Assembly: GCA_949155905.1 (NCBI GenBank)
Contig: CASCWU010000034.1
Span: forward strand, 1 to 34,600
Length of the DNA: 34,600 bases
Reading direction: 5' to 3'
From: an uncultured Lachnospiraceae bacterium
GTDB taxonomy: Bacteria > Bacillota > Clostridia > Lachnospirales > Lachnospiraceae
The position numbers and the translations under genes were made by a program. The notes under the pieces are model-generated. The model did no database searches and was not told where the DNA came from. It saw only the letters and a program-made list of their open reading frames with translations. Positions within the stretch are counted from its first letter, which is position 1, and each line of letters opens with the position of its first letter. Below, in pieces: positions 8,814-16,352 of the stretch.

Positions 8814-9029
8814 CTATCCTATACGTATTTCTGACAAATCGATTTCCAAATCCTCATAGATTCCTGCCGGTATAGTATCCTTACAAGTATAGCAGTCCAG
8901 CAAATCCCGTTCAAACCGATATACCAGCACCTGGTTTTTTTCCGAATCAACAATCCAAGATTCCCTGACACCTGCTTTCTGATAGTAGAACAGCTTCTGG
9001 TAATAATCCATGGAACGGCTGGAGGGCGA
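8814..9029 (-). pseudogene. 3' fragment of a Uma2-family (DUF820) endonuclease gene
   Basis: About 71 codons reading SPSSRSMDYYQKLFYYQKAG, then VRESWIVDSEKNQVLVYRFE and ending YEDLEIDLSEIRIG. This matches the C-terminal part of Uma2-like PD-(D/E)XK proteins (motif SPS-R-x-DY-x-K, then AGV-x-E-x-WIVD). The N-terminal half with the first catalytic acid is missing and the frame closes just upstream. It abuts a different gene remnant in another frame, so it is judged to be a deletion relic, not a working gene. Confidence 0.65.
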
Positions 9030-9190
9030 TACAGTTTCTCTTTTTCAAACAGCCTTGCTGCCTCCTGCAACGCTTCCTGTTTCTCTTCCTCAAATATCAT
9101 TGCCACCTGTGTCATCTTGATCGCCCTCCTTATCCGTTTCGCCGTCTCCCGATCCATGATTTTATTAGAAAACACCAACAATCCTGACAA
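9030..9190 (-). pseudogene. Fragment of an unidentified gene, fused to the Uma2 remnant
   Basis: The frame reads NKIMDRETAKRIRRAIKMTQ, then VAMIFEEEKQEALQEAARLFEKEKLYR, before it loses sense over the Uma2 fragment. The Glu/Lys-rich helical tail resembles C-termini of Rpn/PD-(D/E)XK transposase-like proteins common in this group, but the resemblance is loose. There is no convincing start (TTG without a Shine-Dalgarno). It is probably the 3' part of a second lost gene joined to the Uma2 relic by a deletion near 9030. Confidence 0.4.
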
Positions 9191-9247
9191 GGTACCCCTT
9201 GTTTTCGTGTTCCGGCTGTCCGGCTGCTACCGCAGATTCCCGATCTC

Positions 9248-11044
9248 CTACAGCGCCCGTGTCTGCTCCCTCAGCCATGTCACCTCTTCCGGCTCCAAAT
9301 AAGGAGAAAGCTTTTCATATACCATCTGATGATACTCGTTTAACTGTCTGATATCCTCCGGATTTAAATACGCCGTATCAATCCCCTCTAAATCAATCGG
9401 GGCGCAGGTAATGACCTCAAACTGCATAAACTGGCCGTACTCGTTCTTTTCTGCCTTCCGGCACACCAGCTCATTTTCAATCCGGATGCCATGGCTGTTT
9501 TCAATATAAACGCCCGGCTCGTCGGTTGTCACCATGCCCTCCTCCAAAACAGCGCCGTCCTCACGCTCCGGTACTTTTTTCCAACGGAAGCCGTTCGGCC
9601 CCTCATGAACGTTTAAAAGATAGCCGACGCCATGCCCTGTTCCGCAACGGTAATCTATCCCCAAATTCCACAACGGCGCGCGGCAGAGAATGTCTAAGGT
9701 CCGTCCCTTGCAGCCATACAAAAACTTTGCATTCGCCAGATTCAGCATTCCCTTGGCCACCAGCGTATAATGCTTTTTCCATTCCACAGGAATCGGGCCT
9801 AGGATAAAGGTTCTTGTAATATCGGTCGTCCCCTCGTAATACTGTCCGCCGGAATCTACCAGCAGCAGACCCTCCGGCTTTAACTCGGCGTTGCTTTCCT
9901 CGGAGGCGGAATAGTGCATCATTGCCGCATTGGCATTGTAGGCGGAAATCGTATGAAAACTCGGCTCAATAAAGCCCTCCTGCTCCCTCCTTAGCCCCTC
10001 TAAATAATCCGCTGCACTGATTTCTGTAATAGGCTGCTTCCCTACGTTTTTCTTTAACCAGTACATAAATTTTGTCACTGCAACTCCGTCCTTGATATGG
10101 GAATGGCGCAGATTTTCTATCTCCACCGGATTTTTCACCGCCTTGGCCAATGTCGTCGGATTCGGCTTGTCAATCACCGCCGTTCCCTTTGGCAAATTCC
10201 GGTAAATCGCATAATTTACCCTCGCCTTGCACAGCCAGATACGGCTTTCCTCCGGCAGCTCTCCCACATAGTGGTAAATGCTGTCATAAGGATGCACCTG
10301 AATCTGATTTCCTGCCAGCTCCTGCCGGATTTCCTCGTTTAAAACGGACTCCTCTAAAAACAGACAGCTTCCACTCTCACGCGCAATAACCGCATAAGCC
10401 AGCACAACCGGGTTACACGGAATGTCATGACCACGGAGATTAAACAGCCATGCAATATCATCTAAAGAGGTCAGAATAAAATAGTCTGCCTGCTCCTCTG
10501 CCATCGCCTGACGCAAATCCGAAAGCTTCTCTCGGCTGCTTTTGCCGGAATACCGTTCCTCCAGGAAAAAAGCAGGCTCTGCAGGAAGCCCCGGGCGATC
10601 CGGCCAAAGCGCATCCGCCAGATCCTTTCCATAAGAAATCTTCGCCTGCTTTTCGGCTATTCTTTCTTCCAGGTTCTCTCCCATCCGGCTGTTGATCACG
10701 CGGCCGTCAAAGCCTAGCGTCCCGCCCTCCGGCAATTTTTCTAGGATAAACTCCTCTGTCGTCGGCACTCCTTCTTCCCCCATCCGGTACAGGGTAATCC
10801 CGCTTCCTGCAAGCTGGCGCTCTGCCTGAAGATAATATCTCCCATCCGTCCACAGTCCAGCCTCTGTCTGTGTCACCACCAGGGTTCCGGCCGATCCGGT
10901 AAAGCCGGACAAAAATTTCCGCACGGCAAAATGCTCTCCTGCGTATTCGGACTCATGAAAATCCGCCGTCGGCACCAGATAGATATCCATTCCCTCCCGT
11001 GCCATCTCCCGGCGCAGATTCTCTATCCTTTTCTTTGCATCCAT
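9248..11044 (-). CDS. pepP: Xaa-Pro aminopeptidase, M24B family, long three-domain form
   Basis: Releases N-terminal residues preceding proline from peptides in the cytoplasm, a natural companion to peptide uptake. With the start at 11044 (MDAKKRIENL, GGGAGG 9-10 nt upstream) it has 598 residues. A longer frame to 11119 runs into the upstream gene and has no ribosome site. Two creatinase-like N-terminal domains (SGFTGSAGTLVV, LWTDGRYYLQAE; second copy near residue 175) precede the pita-bread catalytic domain. The five metal ligands are all present: D397 in LLVDSGG, D408 in TTDITRTF, H471 in GTGHGVGY, E509 in TDEPGVY and E523 in IRIENEL. It follows the CBS-ACT gene by 37 bp, probably in one transcript. 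Confidence 0.95.
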   Translation of the reverse strand: MDAKKRIENLRREMAREGMDIYLVPTADFHESEYAGEHFAVRKFLSGFTGSAGTLVVTQTEAGLWTDGRYYLQAERQLAGSGITLYRMGEEGVPTTEEFILEKLPEGGTLGFDGRVINSRMGENLEERIAEKQAKISYGKDLADALWPDRPGLPAEPAFFLEERYSGKSSREKLSDLRQAMAEEQADYFILTSLDDIAWLFNLRGHDIPCNPVVLAYAVIARESGSCLFLEESVLNEEIRQELAGNQIQVHPYDSIYHYVGELPEESRIWLCKARVNYAIYRNLPKGTAVIDKPNPTTLAKAVKNPVEIENLRHSHIKDGVAVTKFMYWLKKNVGKQPITEISAADYLEGLRREQEGFIEPSFHTISAYNANAAMMHYSASEESNAELKPEGLLLVDSGGQYYEGTTDITRTFILGPIPVEWKKHYTLVAKGMLNLANAKFLYGCKGRTLDILCRAPLWNLGIDYRCGTGHGVGYLLNVHEGPNGFRWKKVPEREDGAVLEEGMVTTDEPGVYIENSHGIRIENELVCRKAEKNEYGQFMQFEVITCAPIDLEGIDTAYLNPEDIRQLNEYHQMVYEKLSPYLEPEEVTWLREQTRAL

Positions 11045-11081
11045 CCTTCTTTTCCTCCCATTTTTCCTTCTGGTTCTGTGT

Positions 11082-11723
11082 CTATGCCTGCTTTGCCGGA
11101 ATGACCTGTCGCACATCAAAATCCTTCTTTTTCAGGGCAGTTACGATTTTTTCTAACTTCGGACATTCGATCTTAAATGTCACCTCCTGCACCCCGAACA
11201 AATCTGTATCCCGCTGATGGACGTTTTTGATATTTCCGTCATTTTTCGCAATGATATCTGCCATTTCTGCCAGCTTTCCTTTAAAATCATGTGCCATCAC
11301 AATCACCGTATGATATTCGCCCGAACCGGATATTTTCTGATATTCCTTAAAAATGGCCTGATAGGTGACGATTCCGGCCAGCTCATCCTTTTCGTCCAGC
11401 ACCGGAATAAACGGAGCCTTTGAGCCGATAAACAGCTCTGCCGCCTCTACAATCCGCGTATTCTCCCGGACAGTCATCAGCTTTGTCCGAATAAAGGAGC
11501 GGACGGAACGGGACAAAAACTCCTGTCTGTCTACCTGCTCCTCCTTAAAATACTGCTCATATACATAACGTTTGGACAAAATCCCAAATACCTTCTTCCC
11601 CTCTACAACCGGGAGGGAAAGCAGACCGTTTTCGTCGATCAGCTTTAACGCTTCTGCCACGGTATCATCGGCCTGGATACATTTTGTCTTGCTTTTTGGA
11701 ATCATGATAACCTTTACCTTCAT
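11082..11723 (-). CDS. CBS-domain pair plus ACT domain regulatory protein, AcuB-like
   Basis: 213 residues. Two CBS motifs (residues about 1-55, MIPKSKTKCIQADDTVAEAL...LSLPVVEGKKVFGILSKR; and 75-130, KLMTVRENTRIVEAAELF...FIPVLDEKDELAGIVTY) form a nucleotide-sensing Bateman module. An ACT-like domain (about 138-205, HTVIVMAHDFKGKLAEMADI) follows, of the kind that binds amino acids. No catalytic domain is attached. This layout is that of AcuB-type proteins; the acetoin link of B. subtilis AcuB cannot be assumed here because no acu genes are nearby. AGGAGGATATCATCT precedes the ATG. It is the promoter-proximal gene of a pair with pepP, whose expression or activity it might tune (inference). Confidence 0.85.
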   Translation of the reverse strand: MKVKVIMIPKSKTKCIQADDTVAEALKLIDENGLLSLPVVEGKKVFGILSKRYVYEQYFKEEQVDRQEFLSRSVRSFIRTKLMTVRENTRIVEAAELFIGSKAPFIPVLDEKDELAGIVTYQAIFKEYQKISGSGEYHTVIVMAHDFKGKLAEMADIIAKNDGNIKNVHQRDTDLFGVQEVTFKIECPKLEKIVTALKKKDFDVRQVIPAKQA

Positions 11724-11856
11724 AGATGATATCCTCCTATCTCATAACCATACCGGCAGGCAGAAACTTACTCTGCTTGTCCTGCCGCCTCATTCCTTAG
11801 GCTGCCGGAAGTACTGCTGGAAGCAGTCCGCACGGCAACGAAACCTTTCTAACCGA

Positions 11857-11885
11857 ATTATAGATCACCTGACTTCTTTGCACAA
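11857..11885 (-). promoter_or_regulatory. Promoter and structured leader of the CBS-ACT/pepP unit
   Basis: On the minus strand TTGTGC (11885-11880), a 17-bp spacer and a perfect TATAAT (11862-11857). The ~130-nt leader that follows has small hairpins: ACTGCT/AGCAGT around 11805-11820, and CCGGCAG/CTGCCGG pairing across roughly 11750-11800. No known riboswitch is recognised. Confidence 0.6.
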
Positions 11886-11967
11886 GTAATATTTCTATTT
11901 TTCTTGGAAACCAGTCAAGCCCTGCCACATATAATACAGTGTAATCAATCAAAATGGAGGATTTATC

Positions 11968-12213
11968 ATGAGTGATTTAGCAGCAACCAACTGTGGCGGC
12001 GGATGTGGATGTGGATGTGAGGGAGGCGGCAACAATAGCTGTCTGTGGCTTATCCTGATCTTATTGTTCTGCGGCGGATGCGGTGGCAACTTCGGCAACC
12101 TCTGCGGCGGCAACGACTGCGGATGCGGCGGCGGATGCGGCAATGGCGGCGGCACAAGCCTGATTTGGATTTTGCTTCTGCTTTGCTGCTGCGGTAACGG
12201 CAGCTTCTGCTAA
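11968..12213 (+). CDS. Cys/Gly-rich small protein with two hydrophobic segments
   Basis: 81 residues, of which about 15 are Cys and about 27 Gly. Two similar modules are seen: a Cys/Gly stretch then a hydrophobic run LWLILILLFC (residues 26-35), and again CGGNDCGCGGGC then SLIWILLLLCCC (about 64-75), suggesting an internal duplication. Proteins of this kind in Clostridia are often labelled chorion class high-cysteine protein by compositional similarity only; no function is established. TGGAGG lies 8 nt before the ATG, a TATAAT is at 11930-11935 (with only a poor -35, TTGGAA, 20 bp upstream), and a strong terminator follows, so it appears to be a genuine single-gene transcript. Roles in metal or redox chemistry, the spore surface, or as a peptide precursor are all possible. 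Confidence 0.75.
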   Translation: MSDLAATNCGGGCGCGCEGGGNNSCLWLILILLFCGGCGGNFGNLCGGNDCGCGGGCGNGGGTSLIWILLLLCCCGNGSFC

Positions 12214-12224
12214 AAGCAGGCTGG

Positions 12225-12260
12225 CTCCGGCAGGTGCGAATGCGCCTGCCGGAGTTTTTC
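12225..12260 (+). terminator. Intrinsic terminator of the Cys/Gly-rich gene
   Basis: CTCCGGCAGG (12225-12234) and CCTGCCGGAG (12245-12254) form a perfect 10-bp stem with a 10-nt loop, followed by TTTTTC. It lies 12 bp past the stop codon. Confidence 0.9.
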
Positions 12261-12300
12261 TAGTCGTCTGATTCGGACATACCGCAAAACAGAAGCCGGC

Positions 12301-12332
12301 AAAGCCGGGCAGCTACTGCTGCCCGGCTTTTT
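12301..12332. terminator. Second, bidirectional terminator that includes the stop codon of the 84-aa gene
   Basis: AAAGCCGGGCAGC (12301-12313) pairs perfectly with GCTGCCCGGCTTT (12318-12330) around a 4-nt loop TACT, with TTTTT on the plus side. The minus-strand 84-codon gene reads through the right arm, and its TAG (12315-12313) lies in the loop and first base of the left arm. The hairpin therefore backs up plus-strand termination and also ends the opposing gene. Confidence 0.8.
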
Positions 12333-12567
12333 CCTCGGCCTTCCACCGCCAAAAGGTTTTTAGGCACTCCTCACATTCGGTATCAATTTCATAGATGGTG
12401 TTATCCTCCATCACCAGCTCCGTCCGGCCCCGCTGCTTTTCCTCAGGCGCCGTTCCAAGTACCTCTTCCTCCTGTCCGGCCATGGCCCTCCTGTATTTTT
12501 GCAGCTCTTCTAATCTATTTTTAGCCGAGACATATTCTTCATAATCCTGAAAATGTATCATAGCCAT
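12313..12567 (-). CDS. Small hypothetical protein, 84 residues
   Basis: An acidic, helical protein (HFQDYEEYVSAKNRLEELQK) with a C-terminal CEEC motif in IDTECEECLKTFWRWKAEEK. The Cys pair could bind metal, but one CxxC alone is weak evidence. AGGAAG precedes the ATG by 7 nt. The frame ends inside a strong terminator. No recognised family. It is divergent from aroC, whose promoter overlaps its 5' flank. Whether it is truly expressed is uncertain. Confidence 0.5.
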   Translation of the reverse strand: MAMIHFQDYEEYVSAKNRLEELQKYRRAMAGQEEEVLGTAPEEKQRGRTELVMEDNTIYEIDTECEECLKTFWRWKAEEKAGQQ

Positions 12568-12571
12568 CCAC

Positions 12572-12600
12572 TTGCTTCCTGTCCATAGATGATCTATTAT
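12572..12600 (+). promoter_or_regulatory. Probable aroC promoter
   Basis: TTGCTT (12572-12577), 17-bp spacer, TATTAT (12595-12600), which gives a leader of about 40 nt before aroC. The -10 is one mismatch from consensus, the -35 three. Confidence 0.5.
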
Positions 12601-12647
12601 ATAGTATGAAACAAAAAATCATATGCTACTAGAAAGGAGTTGTTTTT

Positions 12648-13781
12648 ATGCCTGGTTCCAGTTTTGGCACTTTATTCCGTATCACTACCTGGGGAGAATC
12701 CCACGGGCCGGCGCTCGGTGTCGTGATAGACGGCTGCCCGGCCGGACTTCCCTTATCCGAACAAGATATACAGCCCTATATGAATCGGCGTAAGCCAGGG
12801 CAGACACGCTATACCACCCCACGTAAGGAAAACGATACGGCCGAGCTTTTGTCCGGCGTCTTTGAAGGCTACACCACCGGCACCCCCATTTCTATCCTGG
12901 TACGTAACACCAACCAGCAATCCAAGGACTATTCCCATCTGGCTTCTGTCTACCGTCCGGGACATGCGGACTATACCTTTGATGCCAAATATGGGAGAAG
13001 AGATTACCGGGGAGGCGGCCGTTCCTCCGGCCGGGAAACCCTGGCCAGAGTAGCCGCCGGAGCCGTAGCCGCCAAGCTGCTTTCTTCCTTTGGCATTGAC
13101 GTTCTGGCTTATACCTCTGCCATCGGGCCGGTTTCTCTGCCAGACTCGTTACAAGCAGAAAGCCGTGTATTCAAGCGTTCCCTTGTGATGGCCAGTCCGC
13201 TTTATTTCCCGGATTCTGCTGCAAGCGAAAGGGCAGAGGCTTATTTATCAGAGCAGATGAGCACACAGGATTCTGTCGGCGGCATCATCACCTGTCAGGT
13301 GACAGGACTGCCTGCCGGACTTGGCGAGCCCGTCTTTGACAAGCTGGATGCCTGTCTCGCAAGGGCAGTCCTGTCGATTGGCGCCGTCAAGGGCGTGGAA
13401 TTCGGTTCAGGCTTTTCGGCCGCCTCTATGACTGGTTCCGTTCACAACGATGCCTTTTATCAGACAGAGGAGGGAAAACCAGCCAAACGCACCAACCATG
13501 CAGGCGGTGTATTAGGCGGTATGAGCGACGGCAGTGCACTCCTTCTTCGCGCCGCAATAAAGCCGACGCCTTCAATTGCAAGGCCACAGCAGACCATCCG
13601 ATCCGACGGATCGGAAACCGAGCTATCCATTCATGGACGCCACGATCCGGTTATCGTCCCGCGGGCCGTCGTCGTCGTCGAGTCAATGGTTGCCCTTACC
13701 TTAGCCGATCTTTTGCTGCAAAATGCCGTTGCCCGGATGGACTGGCTGCAAAAAATTTATCCGGAAAATACTAATCCTTAA
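12648..13781 (+). CDS. aroC: Chorismate synthase
   Basis: Last step of the shikimate pathway: 5-enolpyruvylshikimate-3-phosphate to chorismate, using reduced FMN, in the cytoplasm. 377 residues, normal length. Family signatures are FRITTWGESHGPALG near the N-terminus (catalytic His in GESHG), RRKPGQTRYTTPRKE, the FMN/substrate loop YRGGGRSSGRETLARVAAGA, NHAGGVLGGMSDG, and the C-terminal GRHDPVIVPRAVVVVESM. AAAGGAG precedes the ATG. It is the only gene of the pathway in the window. Its 3' end overlaps the 3' end of the convergent pstA-like gene by 11 bp. Confidence 0.97.
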   Translation: MPGSSFGTLFRITTWGESHGPALGVVIDGCPAGLPLSEQDIQPYMNRRKPGQTRYTTPRKENDTAELLSGVFEGYTTGTPISILVRNTNQQSKDYSHLASVYRPGHADYTFDAKYGRRDYRGGGRSSGRETLARVAAGAVAAKLLSSFGIDVLAYTSAIGPVSLPDSLQAESRVFKRSLVMASPLYFPDSAASERAEAYLSEQMSTQDSVGGIITCQVTGLPAGLGEPVFDKLDACLARAVLSIGAVKGVEFGSGFSAASMTGSVHNDAFYQTEEGKPAKRTNHAGGVLGGMSDGSALLLRAAIKPTPSIARPQQTIRSDGSETELSIHGRHDPVIVPRAVVVVESMVALTLADLLLQNAVARMDWLQKIYPENTNP

Positions 13782-14592
13782 AGAAATGTCTGGCGGTAAG
13801 CTGCAAAACGAACACCAGCACTACAAACAGCAGCGCCAGCCGCCAGGTATCGGTATAAAATTCGGCCTTTCCCACACCGCCTCGTTCCGAGGAATACAAA
13901 TAAAGCTGGACAGCCAGTGTTCTGCCGGAATCCAAAAGCGATTCCGGCATTTTTTCTGCTGTCCCGGCTGTATAAAGCAAAGCAGCCGTTTCTCCGACAA
14001 TTTTACCGACTGCCAGTAAAACTCCCGACAAAATCCCTGAGGAGGCTTCCGGCAGCACCAGTCGGAATAAAACGCTTACCTTCCCAGCTCCCAGACTCCT
14101 TCCCCCCTCCCGCAGCTCCTTCGGCACCTCCATGAAGGCCTTTTCTGCCGTCTGTACGATAACCGGCAGAATCACCATCGCCATCGTCAGGCTCCCTGCT
14201 AAAATTGAGTAGCCCATCCGCAGCGTAGTGACAAAAAAAATCATACCAAACAGTCCATACAGCACAGAAGGGATTCCGGCCAACAGCTCCATCCCAAAGC
14301 GAATCAGCCCTGCCAGCCTGCTCCCTTTTCTCTGATATTCCACTAAAAAAACGGCTGTCCCGACACCAAGCGGCAGCACCAGAGCCAGACAGAGAAACAC
14401 CATCACAAGCGTATTGCACAGGGCAATCCAGACCTCCTTTCCAAAGCCCCATGCCTGTCCCAAGCCCCCTATCATACTTCCCGCCACAATACATCCGAAC
14501 AAATAACAGCCCAAAAACAAGGCCCCTAATCCGGCAAGGCAAACGGCTGCTTCCCCCAATGCCTCCCGAAACGGTCTTTTTCTTCTTTTCAT
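13771..14592 (-). CDS. pstA: Phosphate-type ABC permease PstA-like
   Basis: 273 residues with about six membrane helices. Motifs include GVGTAVFLVEYQ, LLAGIPSVLYGLFG, the EAA-type ATPase-contact loop LREGGRSLGAGKVSVLFRLV, and GETAALLYTAG. Together with PstC it should form the channel of a phosphate-type importer. It begins 9 bp after pstC. No pstB ATPase or phoU follows; instead the gene collides with aroC, sharing 11 bp at the 3' ends. The ATPase must be encoded elsewhere or be borrowed. Confidence 0.9.
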   Translation of the reverse strand: MKRRKRPFREALGEAAVCLAGLGALFLGCYLFGCIVAGSMIGGLGQAWGFGKEVWIALCNTLVMVFLCLALVLPLGVGTAVFLVEYQRKGSRLAGLIRFGMELLAGIPSVLYGLFGMIFFVTTLRMGYSILAGSLTMAMVILPVIVQTAEKAFMEVPKELREGGRSLGAGKVSVLFRLVLPEASSGILSGVLLAVGKIVGETAALLYTAGTAEKMPESLLDSGRTLAVQLYLYSSERGGVGKAEFYTDTWRLALLFVVLVFVLQLTARHFFKD

Positions 14593-14601
14593 TTCTGCCG
14601 C

Positions 14602-15441
14602 CTATTTCCTTTTTCTCCAAATCATACCTGCCAATATCATAAAACCTAACAGCACCATTCCCATCGCATACAGCACCTGCCTGTGCAGACCTGCTGCATA
14701 GCCCATCTCCATCGCAATCCCGGAGGTCAGAGTCCGAACTCCGTCTAGCAGTCCCCCAGGCAATCTGGCCTGATTTCCTGCTACCATAGAAACCGCCATC
14801 GTCTCCCCCATCGCCCGGCTGACAGCCAGAAGAACGCCTGTCCGCAAGCCCTTTGCCGCTGCCGGAAGCTCTACGAAAAAAATCGCCCGGATTTTGCCGG
14901 CGCCCAAGGCTCTTGCCCCTAACGGCCACTCTGCCGGTACTTCTGCCAGGGCGCTTCCACTGATCTCTGTCACCGTCGGAAGGAGCATAAAGGCTAATAG
15001 CAAAATGGCTGCTAACAGGCTGTTTCCCGTCCCGCCAAGCCAACTCCGAATCCCCGGCACCAGCACCAGCATCCCAAAAAACCCATAGACGACCGACGGA
15101 ATACCCGCCAAAACTGCCAGCATTCCCCGGTAAAGCTCCGCAAAACGGGGCGAGCAATATTCCTTTATATAGACTGCCGCCAAAATCCCCAACGGAGCCG
15201 CCAGCAGCACGGCTCCGCCTGTCACCAGACCGGTTCCGGCTATCATCGGCAGGATACCATAGGAGGCAGGCGTCTCCTCTGGAGCCCACCGGAGGCCAAA
15301 AAGAAACTCCGAAAGAGGGAGGCGGCACAACGCCGGAAGTCCTCCGCCAAACAGGAAGCTGACAAACAATACAAGAAAAAACAGACTGCTTCCTGCCAAA
15401 ACCCCAAACACTTCCTTTCCCTCGCCCCTTATTCTGTCCAT
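14602..15441 (-). CDS. pstC: Phosphate-type ABC permease PstC-like
   Basis: 279 residues, about six helices. Motifs: PLGILAAVYIKEY, VLAGIPSVVYGFFGM, the EAA loop LGARALGAGKIRAIFFVELP, and SRAMGETMAVSMVAGN, all typical of PstC. The ATG overlaps the pstS stop by 13 bp (15429-15441), so the two are translationally coupled. Confidence 0.9.
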   Translation of the reverse strand: MDRIRGEGKEVFGVLAGSSLFFLVLFVSFLFGGGLPALCRLPLSEFLFGLRWAPEETPASYGILPMIAGTGLVTGGAVLLAAPLGILAAVYIKEYCSPRFAELYRGMLAVLAGIPSVVYGFFGMLVLVPGIRSWLGGTGNSLLAAILLLAFMLLPTVTEISGSALAEVPAEWPLGARALGAGKIRAIFFVELPAAAKGLRTGVLLAVSRAMGETMAVSMVAGNQARLPGGLLDGVRTLTSGIAMEMGYAAGLHRQVLYAMGMVLLGFMILAGMIWRKRK

Positions 15442-16352
15442 ACGCGGTCTACCCCCATAAAAATCCGGCGGATTTCCTCTTTGCTCAGGTTTTCTATCGG
15501 ATTTCGCTCATTTACCACAATCACCAGCCCATCCACCGCCACTGCCGCCCAAATCACCTGCTGCCGTTCTTCTCTCGTCAGCTCTCTGGAAAGCAGCGCC
15601 ACATCTGCACTCCCTTGAAGCAGCATTGCTATCCCGGAACTGGAATCACTCTCCTGCAGCTCGATCTCCCATGCTTGTGCTTCTCCCTGCGTTTGCCCAA
15701 TCTGCTGCCCTCTGCCAAGGCTCCATTCCACGTACCCTTCTGCCCATTTCTCTGCCAGGGGCATCACCGTAGACGAACCGGACAAAATCAATTTCCCTTG
15801 TATCTGGCTCTGACGATTCCCTTGTTTCCTGTCTTTTCCATCCCTTTCCTCTTGCCAGACAGAAAGATAATCGGCTGCTTCCACTATTTTCTGACCATCC
15901 TCAGAAAGAACATATTCCAAAAATCTCTTTCCTGCTCCATTTCGTTCTCCTTTCCGTACTGCCATAAAAAGGGGTCTGGCATAGGGATAGCTCCCATCCT
16001 TTATATGCTCCCTGGTAGGCGCTACGTGATCGATAGAGATTCCTTTTACTCCAAGCAGATGATCCTGCATCGAGGCATAGCCGATGGCATAAGGGTTTCC
16101 GGCTACTGCCGCCAACAGACTTCCGCTTCGGTTTACCGTTATCGCCTCCCTGGTCAGCAGAATGTTCTTCTGTCCGCCGTTTATCTCCTGCAGCTCAAAC
16201 AGATCCAAAAAAGCGCTCCGTGTTCCGGATCCGCTTTCTCTTGTTACTACCATAATGTCCCGCCCAGGCTTCCAGCTGCTTTTTTCCCCACGCCCGAAGC
16301 CTGGCTGGAACCATATCGTTAAAATCCCAGCAGCAAATCCCATTCCCATCAC
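15429..16352 (-). CDS. Membrane-anchored PstS-like phosphate-binding protein, circularly permuted
   Basis: Both halves of a PstS-type binding protein are present but in reversed order. Residues 31-165 are the usual second half (RDIMVVTRESGSGTRSAF, the IGYAS strand, SYPYARPLFM). Residues 171-186 are a polar linker. Residues 187-307 are the usual first half (GKLILSGSSTVMPLAEKWAE, ESDSSSGIAML, DVALLSRELTREE, AVDGLVIVVNERNPIENL, IRRIFMGVDRVWTE). Ordinary PstS continues directly from W-x-E to I-x-VV-x-RE-x-GSGTR, so the cut lies exactly at the domain crossover. All four phosphate-site motifs are kept. A hydrophobic segment at the N-terminus replaces the normal lipoprotein signal. The start is doubtful: GTG at 16352 has no ribosome site and cuts the hydrophobic segment, while in-frame codons extend to a stop at 16440-16442 without ATG, GTG or TTG. 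Confidence 0.85.
   Translation of the reverse strand: MMGMGFAAGILTIWFQPGFGRGEKSSWKPGRDIMVVTRESGSGTRSAFLDLFELQEINGGQKNILLTREAITVNRSGSLLAAVAGNPYAIGYASMQDHLLGVKGISIDHVAPTREHIKDGSYPYARPLFMAVRKGERNGAGKRFLEYVLSEDGQKIVEAADYLSVWQEERDGKDRKQGNRQSQIQGKLILSGSSTVMPLAEKWAEGYVEWSLGRGQQIGQTQGEAQAWEIELQESDSSSGIAMLLQGSADVALLSRELTREERQQVIWAAVAVDGLVIVVNERNPIENLSKEEIRRIFMGVDRVWTE

Noticed and set aside
8819..9190. 123-residue protein as one intact gene
   Set aside because: After about residue 54 the frame is the wrong one for the Uma2-like sequence, which reads sensibly in another frame; it is better explained as two remnants.
11949..12155. Pro/His-rich minus-strand ORF
   Set aside because: Antisense image of the Gly/Cys codons of the small plus-strand protein.
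14003..15328. 441-codon minus-strand ORF across the pst permease genes
   Set aside because: It is a GC-rich out-of-frame shadow of pstC and pstA, which have clear family motifs, helices and ribosome sites; its Gly/Arg/Ser-rich product fits no protein.
15615..16322. 235-codon plus-strand ORF
   Set aside because: Antisense to the permuted pstS; low-complexity product without any family signature.
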